Shown piece by piece: positions 1-8,182 of a DNA stretch of 64,000 bases; within the stretch, counting starts at the first letter, position 1; every line of letters starts with the position of its first letter. The translations under genes and the position numbers were made by a program. Under the pieces are notes generated by a model, which was given only the letters and a program-made list of their open reading frames with translations, did no database searches and was not told the origin of the DNA. Origin of the DNA: Halopenitus persicus (GTDB lineage: Archaea > Halobacteriota > Halobacteria > Halobacteriales > Haloferacaceae); contig NZ_FNPC01000012.1 in NCBI RefSeq assembly GCF_900107205.1, positions 1 to 64,000 of the forward strand. Reading direction: 5' to 3'.

Positions 1-387
1 CCCACCAGCGATTTCGAACGTGACTGAGCCGTATCCGAAGATCGACCCCGTGATATCCTGCCCAAAGGAGCTGTTCTGGACGGTTTCGAGATTTGCCTGT
101 GTGACAGACCGGGTCAAAACGCCGCGTTTCACGTAGAGTGCTTCGTCCGTTACAACGTACTGTACGCCTTGAAGAGCGAAATACTTCCAGAGCGGGATCG
201 CCACTCCGAGTGGAACGACTGCGAGGAAGAGTGGGGTCTCTCCAGTAACACTGGCGACGATCCCAAAGCCGAGGAGGAGAACGCCGATCACAACTGCTGG
301 AAGGATGGTAGTGATCCGCGGGCGGCCGGACCACGCTACCGATTCGGTGGCCCCAAGCGGAATAGCCGGGTCGATCGACTCCGTCAT
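1..387 (-). CDS. PH-domain (YdbT/bPH2-like) membrane protein, partial
   Basis: Only the N-terminal 129 codons are present; the gene runs off the left edge. The start is the ATG at 385-387, six bases after the stop of the upstream gene, so the two form an operon. The protein begins with a short acidic stretch, then a W-SGRP motif, two membrane segments (about residues 28-65), then the first strands of a bacterial PH (DUF304) domain ending in GSIFGYGSVTFEIAGG. That closing pattern matches the same region of its upstream neighbour (GSRFGYGNVDISTAGG), so the pair is paralogous. Family members are membrane-anchored; their ligand is not known. The family call rests on motif recognition. Confidence 0.8.
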   Translation of the reverse strand, partial: MTESIDPAIPLGATESVAWSGRPRITTILPAVVIGVLLLGFGIVASVTGETPLFLAVVPLGVAIPLWKYFALQGVQYVVTDEALYVKRGVLTRSVTQANLETVQNSSFGQDITGSIFGYGSVTFEIAGG

Positions 388-393
388 AGCTGG

Positions 394-1089
394 CTACCGT
401 TCAGTATCCGACTCGTGGTCGGCAGTAGCGTTCTCAGCTCCCGAGTTGCCACTCACGAACTCATCATCGTTGGTGTCGTCCTCACCAGTCGATTGTTCCT
501 GCGCCGCAGTGCCGGTTTTGGACGTCGTAGCTGACGTATTTCCTGCAATCTCCTGTTGTGCTTCGAGCGTAGAGCGGATCGCTGTGAGTTCGACGAGGAT
601 CTCGTCAAGTACGTCACGCTTGGTTTCACCTGATTCCGTCGTCGGTTCACCACGACTGCCCTTCACACGTTTGTTGATGAGTTCCTGAATCTCGCGCGGG
701 TCGGGGACTGACCGGAACTGCATCTCGATACCGGAGCCTCCAGCGGTCGAGATATCGACGTTTCCGTAGCCGAATCGAGAGCCGAAGAATCCCTGGCTGT
801 AGGAGGTATTCTGAACCTTTCCGAAATCGATGCGCTGGACGTCACGTGAAAGAACCCCCGTCTTTGTGTACAACCCATCGGTCGTCACAACGTACTGCGT
901 ATTCTCGCGTTGGAGATAGGACCCGGCGATGATGAATAACCCAATAAGGATGAAGGAAAGTGGCAGTCCGACGACAAGGGACGGGATTAAGCTACTCTTA
1001 TGGGGTTTCCCAGACCAAACGATCTCTTCGTCCTCGTCGAGAGTTAACCAGTCTGCAGTTTCTGGGTTGATAGTAGATGACTCGGACAT
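394..1089 (-). CDS. PH-domain-containing membrane protein
   Basis: 231 residues from the ATG at 1087-1089; an in-frame ATG 69 bases further upstream would add residues rich in His and Arg that do not resemble the family. Residues about 33-57 make a hydrophobic hairpin, followed by a bacterial PH (DUF304/bPH2) domain with the typical stretch YVVTTDGLYTKTGVLSRDVQ and GSRFGYGNVDISTAGGSG. The last 70 residues are low-complexity, Ser/Thr/Asp/Glu-rich and probably disordered. It is cotranscribed with the paralogous gene 6 bp downstream. Haloarchaea often carry such paired PH proteins; a role at the membrane is likely but the exact job is unknown. Confidence 0.85.
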   Translation of the reverse strand: MSESSTINPETADWLTLDEDEEIVWSGKPHKSSLIPSLVVGLPLSFILIGLFIIAGSYLQRENTQYVVTTDGLYTKTGVLSRDVQRIDFGKVQNTSYSQGFFGSRFGYGNVDISTAGGSGIEMQFRSVPDPREIQELINKRVKGSRGEPTTESGETKRDVLDEILVELTAIRSTLEAQQEIAGNTSATTSKTGTAAQEQSTGEDDTNDDEFVSGNSGAENATADHESDTER

Positions 1090-1212
1090 ATGAGACAATT
1101 TGCCAGATAGCTGTATTAAACTCCCGACATAACGGTAGCGATGACACCGTTCAGGCAAGCCAGAAAAGTAGTGGCCGTTACGAGCTTCCTCGCGGTGTTC
1201 GCACTAAAACAG

Positions 1213-1250
1213 CGCGAGAGTCCCGCCGTTCACGCCGGGGAGGATGTCAT
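1213..1250. repeat. Possible IS1341-type terminal hairpin remnant
   Basis: An imperfect hairpin (CCCGCCG, TTCA, CGCCGGGG) followed by GAGGATGTCA. Hairpins of this sort flank IS200/IS605-family elements in haloarchaea. No transposase is nearby, so this would be a solo end. The rest of 1090-1465 has no supported gene; the 98-codon frame at 1141-1437 looks like noise. Confidence 0.3.
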
Positions 1251-1465
1251 AATTGAGTGCAACCGCACGGTCGACCCACACTCTGTATCTTATACGCCGC
1301 CGTTATCCGTTTCTGAGGATTTCAACAGATCCAGTCCCGGCCATCGCGGAGTGGCTCCAATCGGTCGGACAGGGAGCTGCCGTGAACGGAAGTACCTCAC
1401 GTGTCCAGCGGGCCCAATAAGAGTTCGCAACGATTAGGCGATGCCCCCTCGAATGTGAGGACATT

Positions 1466-2230
1466 ATGCCCTCCACGACGAACGGTATCGCCATTCAGGC
1501 GACCGATATCCGGAAAACCTATGGTTCCGAGGTCGCCCTTGATGGCGTTTCGCTCTCCATTCCGACGGGAACAGTCTATGGATTCCTCGGGCCGAACGGT
1601 GCGGGAAAAACCACCACGATGCGGCTGTTAACCGGGTTGTCCCGTCCGACGTCCGGAGAAGTCAGCATCCGTGGTGTCTCCGTTGACGATAGACGTGACA
1701 TCGCGTCGCTCATCGGGTATCTTCCCGAAACCCCGCCGCTGTACGAGGAGTTCAGCGCCCGCGAACAGCTTGAGTACGTCGCTGACCTGCGGGATATTCC
1801 ACGATCCACCGCCCGCGACCGCATCGACGAATACCTTGACCAGTTCGAGTTGGTCGACGATGCCGACCGACGCATCAGCGGCTACTCGAAAGGGATGAAG
1901 CAGAAAACGGCGTTCATCCAGAGCGTGATTCACGATCCGGACGTTCTGTTTCTGGACGAGCCGACGTCGGGGCTCGATCCGCGTGCAGCTCGCCGGATTC
2001 GTGACTCGATCACCGAGTTCGCAGACGCCGGAACGACCGTTTTCCTTTCGACGCACATCCTCCCGGTCGTCGAAGCAGTCGTCGATGAGGTCGGTGTCCT
2101 CTTCGATGGACACCTCGTCGCCGAGGGCACACCTGCAGAGTTACACTCTCGCGCAGAGACCGGCGAGAGCGGTACACTGGAAGATGCGTTCCTTGCAGTG
2201 ACTAGCGAGAGTAACACGGAGACAAAATGA
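1466..2230 (+). CDS. ABC transporter ATP-binding protein
   Basis: 254-residue ATPase of an ABC exporter. All nucleotide-binding motifs are visible: Walker A GPNGAGKTT near residue 42, a signature motif degenerated to ISGYSKGMKQ instead of LSGGQ, Walker B DVLFLDEPTSGLDP, and the H-loop STHILPVVE. The SGYSKGMKQ form is common in the CcmA/NatA-like subfamily of two-gene exporters. The stop overlaps the start of the permease by 4 bp (ATGA at 2227-2230), which implies translational coupling and a heteromeric complex. The substrate cannot be told from sequence. Confidence 0.95.
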   Translation: MPSTTNGIAIQATDIRKTYGSEVALDGVSLSIPTGTVYGFLGPNGAGKTTTMRLLTGLSRPTSGEVSIRGVSVDDRRDIASLIGYLPETPPLYEEFSAREQLEYVADLRDIPRSTARDRIDEYLDQFELVDDADRRISGYSKGMKQKTAFIQSVIHDPDVLFLDEPTSGLDPRAARRIRDSITEFADAGTTVFLSTHILPVVEAVVDEVGVLFDGHLVAEGTPAELHSRAETGESGTLEDAFLAVTSESNTETK

Positions 2231-3837
2231 GCGTTCGACGCGATATTCGCCACGGAGTGCGTATCGGACGCGCCGAGTTCGTTCGGAGCGTTCGACGACA
2301 GATCAAGAACAAGCGTCGGCTTCTCGGGCTGAGCTTCGCAGTCCTCTTTTTCGGTGGTAATCTCATCTTTGTCCTTCCGACGGCGTACATTCTCGGGCAG
2401 ACAGCACGATCCATCACTACAATTCCGTATCTCGCCCCCGCTGCAACGGTATTACCCGTTGGTATTCTCGTTCTCGCACTCTTTCGAACGTTGGAACGGA
2501 TCGGCAGCAGTGACACGGAGGATCTATTGTTGACGACGGTACACCCTCGAGCAGTCGTCGTAGGACTCATCGCGGCAGAGGTCGGTCGCGTTACGGTGTG
2601 GTTCGGTCTCCCCCTGGGAGCAGTGTTCCTCACGTTCGCGCTCGGGCTCGGTTCTCCCTCGCTCCTTCTCGCGGTTGGCCTCCTTCTGCTCCCGATCGTT
2701 TGTTGGGCAGCCGCCTGGGGCTACGCCTGTGGACTGGCTCTTTTGCGCGTGTTCCGACGTCTCCCCACTATTCACCGTGTTTTGAAAGTGGGGGGTGTAG
2801 TCGCGATGCTTGGCCTGGTCATCGCATCCCAGTTCGTCGGACGATACGTCGTTGAGGAAGGCGTCTCGATACGCGCCATTCTCGAGCTACTCACGTTCGC
2901 GCCATTGACGGACTACGTTGCGCTGGCGTTCGTGGGGACACGACTCGAACAGCCGACATCGGTGGCAGCACTCGGCGTCCTTGGTATCCTGCTCGCGACG
3001 ACGCCAATCGGCCTCGCAGTTGCAACGCGACAGGCGTCAACATTGTGGTTCACCGACAGGCCCCATTCCAGCGAGTCACCAGCAGAGACGACATCCACCG
3101 GCGGATTCCAGGCACCACGCCTGTTTGCGTGGCGAAAATCCGGGCGTATCGCGTGGGGAATCCTGCTTCGCGGTGTTCGGAATCCTGGAGAACTCGGCCA
3201 TCTCGTGATGATTCTGTTTTTCATCGGACCGCTGGGCACGACGGTGGTCCAGTCGTCGGGCGACGCGCTCGGACCGCTCGTTGCCGGAACTGGTGTGGGG
3301 ATCGGGACGTATCTCGCGGGTGCGACCTTCGGACTGAATCCGCTCGGCGACGGCCGTCCGCAGCTACCACTCCTCTTGCTCACTACGACCGAGACCCGGA
3401 CGGTGGTGCGGGGACGCGTTGTCGCTGGTCTCGCCATCGGAATTCCGATTGCCGTGCTCGGTTCCCTCGCTTCGGGACTGCTCGGCACGTCGCCAATATA
3501 TGCGATCGTGTTTGCTGTTGTCGGCGTTGGGATGTGTTTTGCAGCAGCTCTGTTTGCCGTCGGAATTGGTGCATTGTATCCGATCTACGAAGAACGCGAA
3601 TTCTGGGGAACCGAGACAGTCGTCCCCTCGACGCTGGTAATGATGGGATATCTGTTCATCGTTGGTGGCGGAACAATCATCGGACTAATTGTGACGTGGT
3701 ACACCCTCACCGGTCACATCTCAATAACACCTATACTGAGTGTCAGCGTGGGTGTGTACCTTCTGCTGACGATAGGGGTGTCATATGGCTCATATCGGTA
3801 TGCTCTGCGTCAATATCGAGGGTACACCATCGATTAA
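2227..3837 (+). CDS. ABC transporter permease, multi-pass membrane protein
   Basis: 536 residues, largely hydrophobic, with some ten to twelve membrane segments (for example around residues 35-60, 70-90, 115-170, 190-210 and the last 170 residues). It starts inside the stop codon of the ATPase gene, so it is the membrane partner of that exporter. The soluble stretch around residues 270-310 separates two membrane halves. No substrate-specific motif is recognised. GC content and codon use match the neighbours. Confidence 0.85.
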   Translation: MSVRRDIRHGVRIGRAEFVRSVRRQIKNKRRLLGLSFAVLFFGGNLIFVLPTAYILGQTARSITTIPYLAPAATVLPVGILVLALFRTLERIGSSDTEDLLLTTVHPRAVVVGLIAAEVGRVTVWFGLPLGAVFLTFALGLGSPSLLLAVGLLLLPIVCWAAAWGYACGLALLRVFRRLPTIHRVLKVGGVVAMLGLVIASQFVGRYVVEEGVSIRAILELLTFAPLTDYVALAFVGTRLEQPTSVAALGVLGILLATTPIGLAVATRQASTLWFTDRPHSSESPAETTSTGGFQAPRLFAWRKSGRIAWGILLRGVRNPGELGHLVMILFFIGPLGTTVVQSSGDALGPLVAGTGVGIGTYLAGATFGLNPLGDGRPQLPLLLLTTTETRTVVRGRVVAGLAIGIPIAVLGSLASGLLGTSPIYAIVFAVVGVGMCFAAALFAVGIGALYPIYEEREFWGTETVVPSTLVMMGYLFIVGGGTIIGLIVTWYTLTGHISITPILSVSVGVYLLLTIGVSYGSYRYALRQYRGYTID

Positions 3838-3943
3838 GAGATCATAGGCTCTGCTGAAATCATTCTCAGGTGACATATTCTGATCCGGATGTAATCAATA
3901 CAGATACCGCACGCCCTCGAATGGAACGAGTACAGTGACTACT

Positions 3944-3963
3944 CCCACGACTGAAGTCGTGGG
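3944..3963. repeat. Solo IS200/IS605-type end hairpin
   Basis: CCCACGACTGAAGTCGTGGG is a near-perfect hairpin (9-bp stem) followed by CTTTCTCC, the form of end found beside TnpB elements in haloarchaea. No tnpB gene is attached, so it is read as a relic. The surrounding gap 3838-4083 has no supported gene. Confidence 0.5.
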
Positions 3964-4083
3964 CTTTCTCCTCGAATCTGTGTTAGTTCGATAAAGACAG
4001 CTCAGATAGTCTCGAGTTCAACTAAGTGTGGTAGGGAGCGTTCCAAGACCTTCGAGCCGACGTTAGTCGGTTCAGGTCGATGC

Positions 4084-5139
4084 CTACTGATCAAGCGGGT
4101 CCTCAAGTTCGCCCATCACCGCTTCGAGGGCATCTGTCGCGGTGAGGAGCCCCACGACGTCTCCATCTTCGAGGACGAGCGCGAGTTCCTGCTCCTCAGC
4201 CTGGAACTGATCGAATGCGTCGCTGACGTTCGTCTCCGCCGCGAGTGTCATCGGCGGTGCCGCAATTTCGGTGAAGGAGATGGTGTCCTCCACGAGGTCC
4301 TCGTAATGGTCAATAATCGAGGGTGCGTACACAATTCCGTGGAAGTCGGTCAGATCCTCCCCGACCAATGGAAATCGGGTGTGGGGCGTGTTTCGGATAC
4401 GATCGAAGTTCTCGTCGACCGAACAGGTAGTTGAGAGCGCGATAATGTCGTCCGCCGGGACCATAATCTCACTGATCGAGAGCTCGTCGATGTCGAGTGC
4501 GCCGAGGACTTCGTCGCGGCGTTCCTCTGGAACATCGCCCTCCTCCAGAAGCGAGTGCAACCGGTTTCGGAGCTGGGCTCGTGATTCGAGAACCTCCTCT
4601 TCGGTTTCCAGCCACGCCCCGGTCATCTCGATGCCGAACAGCTTGAGCGTGCCTTTGGCGACCCAGTCGCCAAGCGTAATGAGCGGGGAGATGAGCCAGT
4701 TAAACCAGTACAGCGGCGTCGCCCCGTACCGGCACACCAGTCGAGATCGCTCGACGCCAAGGTAGGTCGGTGTCTGTTCGCCGTGCGTGAGATGAATGAG
4801 GTTGATGATCCCGAATGCGATTATTGCACCCGCTCCGATCGACGCGAGCGGTGTAGTAGCGAAATACGGCTCGAACAGCGCGGCTAGTGCCGGTTCAGCA
4901 ACGATCCCGACAGCAATACTGGATGCGGTAATCCCGACCTGACACGTCGTAAGATAGATCTCTAGGTTGTTCGTCATCTCCCACGCCCGTTCGAGGGCCG
5001 GGGTGCCATCAATGAACTCTTGCTCGCTGAACTGTCGCGCCCGGGTCAGTGCGAACTCGATAGCGACGAAGAAGCCATTGGTCAGGATGAGAGTGAGCCC
5101 AGCGATCAGACGGAGCGTCAGCTCAAGCGGTGTCATCAT
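4084..5139 (-). CDS. CNNM/DUF21 transmembrane protein with CBS domains (HlyC/CorC-like)
   Basis: 351 residues. Residues 1-140 hold three to four membrane segments of the CNNM (DUF21) type, beginning with the characteristic NGFFVAIEFAL and including YLTTCQVGITASSI. Residues about 200-345 form a CBS pair (SISEIMVPADDIIAL... and ALVLEDGDVVGLLTATDAL). The C-terminal CorC_HlyC domain of longer homologues is missing. Relatives are linked to magnesium or other divalent cation efflux and sense nucleotides through CBS domains. It stands alone on the minus strand. Two consecutive ATG codons are possible starts (5139 or 5136). Confidence 0.9.
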   Translation of the reverse strand: MMTPLELTLRLIAGLTLILTNGFFVAIEFALTRARQFSEQEFIDGTPALERAWEMTNNLEIYLTTCQVGITASSIAVGIVAEPALAALFEPYFATTPLASIGAGAIIAFGIINLIHLTHGEQTPTYLGVERSRLVCRYGATPLYWFNWLISPLITLGDWVAKGTLKLFGIEMTGAWLETEEEVLESRAQLRNRLHSLLEEGDVPEERRDEVLGALDIDELSISEIMVPADDIIALSTTCSVDENFDRIRNTPHTRFPLVGEDLTDFHGIVYAPSIIDHYEDLVEDTISFTEIAAPPMTLAAETNVSDAFDQFQAEEQELALVLEDGDVVGLLTATDALEAVMGELEDPLDQ

Positions 5140-5204
5140 ACCACGTTATCAAGTCGCACAGTAAATAAGCACAGGAAGACTTACCAGAACGCCAACGCAG
5201 ATGG

Positions 5205-5340
5205 CTACGACTGCTCGTGGATGGTGATAACCGGCATAGGAGCGGCTCGGATCGTCTTTTCGGCGACGCTCCCGAGGAGAATTCGATTGACTTCACGGCG
5301 GCCACTTGACCCCATCACGACAGCGTGGAACAGTCACAAA
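5205..5340 (-). pseudogene. C-terminal fragment of a universal stress (UspA) protein
   Basis: Read on the minus strand, this stretch encodes VVMGSSGRREVNRILLGS followed by VAEKTIRAAPMPVITIHE and a stop at 5205-5207. That is the ATP-binding G-x2-G-x9-G[S/T] end of UspA proteins. Upstream the frame closes at once, and the N-terminal two thirds of the domain are not found in any frame nearby, so only a relic remains. The rest of 5140-5665 shows no other gene. Confidence 0.6.
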
Positions 5341-5665
5341 GCAGTTCCCACGGCACGCACCTTACCGGTGGCCGACAGACGTCACCTGCGTTCGGCAACA
5401 GAGCGGCGAGAATCGTATTACTCTGGTGGTCTCACCGTGGACCCATAACAGACGATTCGGGACCGAACGGACTGTACAACTCGCACTGGCGACGCCGACA
5501 CCCCTCTAGCAGCTCCCAATAGAGCTGACAGCCTCTTTTGAGGTGTTCGTCGTACTCCCGTCCCGCCGTAGCGCGACAGAGCCAAGATCCTAACGGGCGT
5601 TGAAATGGGTTCTGTTATTTCTGCGCCGGCGATGGGTGTCGGCACACACGCGCCGGGGAGTATCG

Positions 5666-6163
5666 ATGTCGCCACGGAGTCAACTCCGATTTATCCAACG
5701 AGTCGAACAGACCGGTAAGACAGATGGCAGCGCCGACCGCGTCGTACAGGTGTATCGCCATTCGGATGGGCACCCGGCAAGCGTCCTCCGGGATCTTGCA
5801 AATCTGAAGGACCTCCTCGAGGTGACCCGTGCCGAGAGAGGTCCAGCCTACACGGCAGCGGCGTTCGTGTCCCTCGACAAGCTGTCGACGATCGACCTGT
5901 ATCTGGATGGTGACCTAAACCGAACGATCGACGCAGCGCAGCCAGCGTGATTTATCGAGCCGACCAATTTGGAGCACCTCGACCAGCCACTGTTTCTGCT
6001 TGGCCACGGCGCCGAGGATCCAGCTGACGGCAGTCACGGCGACGAGGAATACCTCTACGTCGTGGAACTCCCGATGGAGAGCCCGTTCGACGAGCCGCCA
6101 GAGTGGGACAGTCAGAGTGAGCGGTCACTCCGCATTCCCCCGCTGGGATGGTCCGACCGATGA
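5666..6163 (+). pseudogene. Conserved haloarchaeal hypothetical gene broken by an in-frame TGA
   Basis: The frame from ATG 5666 reads through MSPRSQLRF and the motif YRHSDGHPASVLRDLANL to QPA, stops at TGA 5948-5950, then continues in the same frame with LEHLDQPLFLLGHGAEDPAD and ends at 6163. The two halves fit one protein of about 165 residues, so a single nonsense change has broken an otherwise intact gene. A fragment of a related gene (YRHSNGYPDSVLRDLVQLK) lies at the other end of the window near 62.4-62.5 kb. The function is unknown; the family is recognised only as a haloarchaeal hypothetical. Confidence 0.7.
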
Positions 6164-6295
6164 AGCCTTCGAGCGGGCCAGCTGGCCATTCCACGGTCGC
6201 TAGAGACCGTACTCGCAGAGCTCGTTACCGAATGAAATTTTGTCAACCTGAATCCAGAAACGTATTTATACGAGTGGTGATTAAAGTATATACAG

Positions 6296-7246
6296 ATGCT
6301 TTCAAAGGCCGGACTCGTCGTAATCGACGCGCTGAGTACCGGCCGCGAAGCGACGCCAGTCACCCTCGCAACTGAAACCGGCTATTCACAAGCACACATC
6401 TACGAGGTGCTTGATGAGTTACTGGACGCGGGGCTCTTGGTTGAACGCCGTGGGCCCAACAACCAACGGAAAGTCCGTGTCGCAGACCACCCGGTTATTG
6501 AAGCGTACCGGACGCTGCAGTCGGATCTCAGTCACGTTGAATGGGCTGACCTCCTCTCACCCGCTACCCTTCGAGTGTGCTGGTTTCTCGACGAGCCCCG
6601 TCGAGTCTCCGAGATTGCAGAGCAACTGGAGGTTACTCGACAAGGCGTTCACAAGGCGCTGTCGCCGCTCAAAAATCGGGCGATGCTGTCCCCGTCCGGC
6701 CCCGAATACGCGGTGAGTGACGACCTCGCGCCGCTCTTGTCGTTCGCTCGGGCCGTCGTGATCCACGAGCACCGAACGCGAGCCCGGGAGATAGCGCCGA
6801 GTGCAACTGTCGAGTGGTGCGACCCGAAACGAACACTCGTCCGCGTGCAGACCACCGAGGATACAGACGCGCTACTAGACGCACCTGATTGGCAGGTAAC
6901 CGGTCTCGGTCGATTCGAGGAGTACGGGCTGCAGTTCTTTCTTGCAGGTGAGCCTGCGTTCTGGTATGCTCCCGACGAGGAACTCACGCCGTGCGAAGTA
7001 GTGTGTCACACGCTCGTCCTCGATAGCGGCTCTCGCCGGGTTAGCTATGCGATGCTGTTGATCGAGGCGTTGGACATCGATCAGGAGACGCTCACAAACA
7101 CCGCAACGTGGTACGATCTGGAATCCACGGTCGCTGCGATGTACCAGGCACTGCAGGGAGGGGTAGAGGACTCGGACGAGATCCCTGTCGTCCTTCCAAG
7201 TGAATCAGAATATATGGCGCTTAAAGAGCAGTACGGTGTAGTATGA
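6296..7246 (+). CDS. Winged-helix regulator/antitoxin-like protein paired with a nucleotidyltransferase
   Basis: 316 residues with two helix-turn-helix units: one near residues 18-55 (TGYSQAHIYEVLDELLDAG) and one near residues 100-135 (VTRQGVHKALSPLKNRAML). The rest is a mixed alpha/beta region of unknown type. It overlaps the next gene by 4 bp, so the two are translated together. The arrangement of a HTH protein followed by a GGS/DxD nucleotidyltransferase resembles AbiE-type toxin-antitoxin operons, where the first protein represses the operon and neutralises the second. The N-terminal sequence does not look like canonical AbiEi, so this is an analogy. Confidence 0.7.
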   Translation: MLSKAGLVVIDALSTGREATPVTLATETGYSQAHIYEVLDELLDAGLLVERRGPNNQRKVRVADHPVIEAYRTLQSDLSHVEWADLLSPATLRVCWFLDEPRRVSEIAEQLEVTRQGVHKALSPLKNRAMLSPSGPEYAVSDDLAPLLSFARAVVIHEHRTRAREIAPSATVEWCDPKRTLVRVQTTEDTDALLDAPDWQVTGLGRFEEYGLQFFLAGEPAFWYAPDEELTPCEVVCHTLVLDSGSRRVSYAMLLIEALDIDQETLTNTATWYDLESTVAAMYQALQGGVEDSDEIPVVLPSESEYMALKEQYGVV

Positions 7247-8112
7247 CGGTATTCAAGGGCGGCGAGGCGATCAAAGAGTTCCTCGAGGAGTTCGATAGCT
7301 GGCTGTCGGAGTCCGTGACGGTGTATCTCCTCGGCGGATCTGCGATGACGGCCCGGGGGTTGAAAGACCAAACCGAAGATATCGATCTCGCGGTGGGTGT
7401 TGTTTCTGAGTTCGAACACGTCTACCAGACCCTCACATCACAAGGATTCACGGTTGTCGACGAACCAACGGAGTCGTTCGAGGGCGTCGGAAAAACTGTC
7501 GAATTGCATCACGACAAGCGCGGGTTTCGGATCGATATCTTCGAACAGCAAATCGTCGGGAAAGTCTGGATCACCGCCCGGATGCGCGATCGGGCCGAAG
7601 AATTCTGGACCGGGAGTTACGTAACAGCGTTCATCCTCTCGGATGAGGATATGTTCCTGCTTAAAGCGGTTTCCGGCGGTGACCTAGCGAGTGGCCGTCG
7701 ACGCGACATCGAAGATATGCGGAAATACGCCCAGCGTGGGCTGGACTACGAGTCGATTCTCATCGAGATCGATGAACAGCGGCCGTTCAATACCGGCACG
7801 ACTGAAGCACGGCAGATCCGTGATCGCTCGCATCCCCTGTTCACGATCGAGATGGCGGTGAATTCACTGTCGGGGCTTCCAAACAGGTTCACCGCTCGTA
7901 TCGCAGAGTTCGCGACAGAGTTCGAGGTCGAATATACCGTTCTGGGTGCTGTTGACGATGGGATCGACAACGTCGAAGCACTTCGAGATAGAGTCCTTGC
8001 GAATGTGCGAGCGCTTTCGGACGACCAGGAAAACACCGTCGATGAAACGATTGACCGACTGGTTGCAAAGCAGATTCTCGAGCGCGACGGAGATACAGTT
8101 CGACACCGCTGA
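7243..8112 (+). CDS. Nucleotidyltransferase-fold protein (AbiEii/DUF6036-like toxin candidate)
   Basis: 289 residues. The minimal nucleotidyltransferase signature is clear: LLGGSAMTARGL with Gly-Gly-Ser at 31-33 and Asp46-x-Asp48 in TEDIDLAV, plus a third acidic position in FRIDIFEQQI. The middle region (FILSDEDMFLLKAVSGG, GRRRDIEDM) resembles DUF6036/AbiEii proteins, where a Lys and an acidic patch follow the core. It starts within the stop codon of the HTH gene. AbiEii enzymes transfer nucleotides to tRNA or other targets; here that is inference from the fold and the operon form. Confidence 0.75.
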   Translation: MTVFKGGEAIKEFLEEFDSWLSESVTVYLLGGSAMTARGLKDQTEDIDLAVGVVSEFEHVYQTLTSQGFTVVDEPTESFEGVGKTVELHHDKRGFRIDIFEQQIVGKVWITARMRDRAEEFWTGSYVTAFILSDEDMFLLKAVSGGDLASGRRRDIEDMRKYAQRGLDYESILIEIDEQRPFNTGTTEARQIRDRSHPLFTIEMAVNSLSGLPNRFTARIAEFATEFEVEYTVLGAVDDGIDNVEALRDRVLANVRALSDDQENTVDETIDRLVAKQILERDGDTVRHR

Positions 8113-8182
8113 GGAAGTACTACGGATATGAGTGTGGATCGACTCGCTGGCCCATGCAGGACTGGCAGATCGGAGTGCGGCC

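Noticed and set aside
1141-1437. 98-codon frame between the PH gene and the ABC operon
   Set aside because: Composition is irregular, it overlaps IS-like remnants, and no start signal or family pattern supports it.
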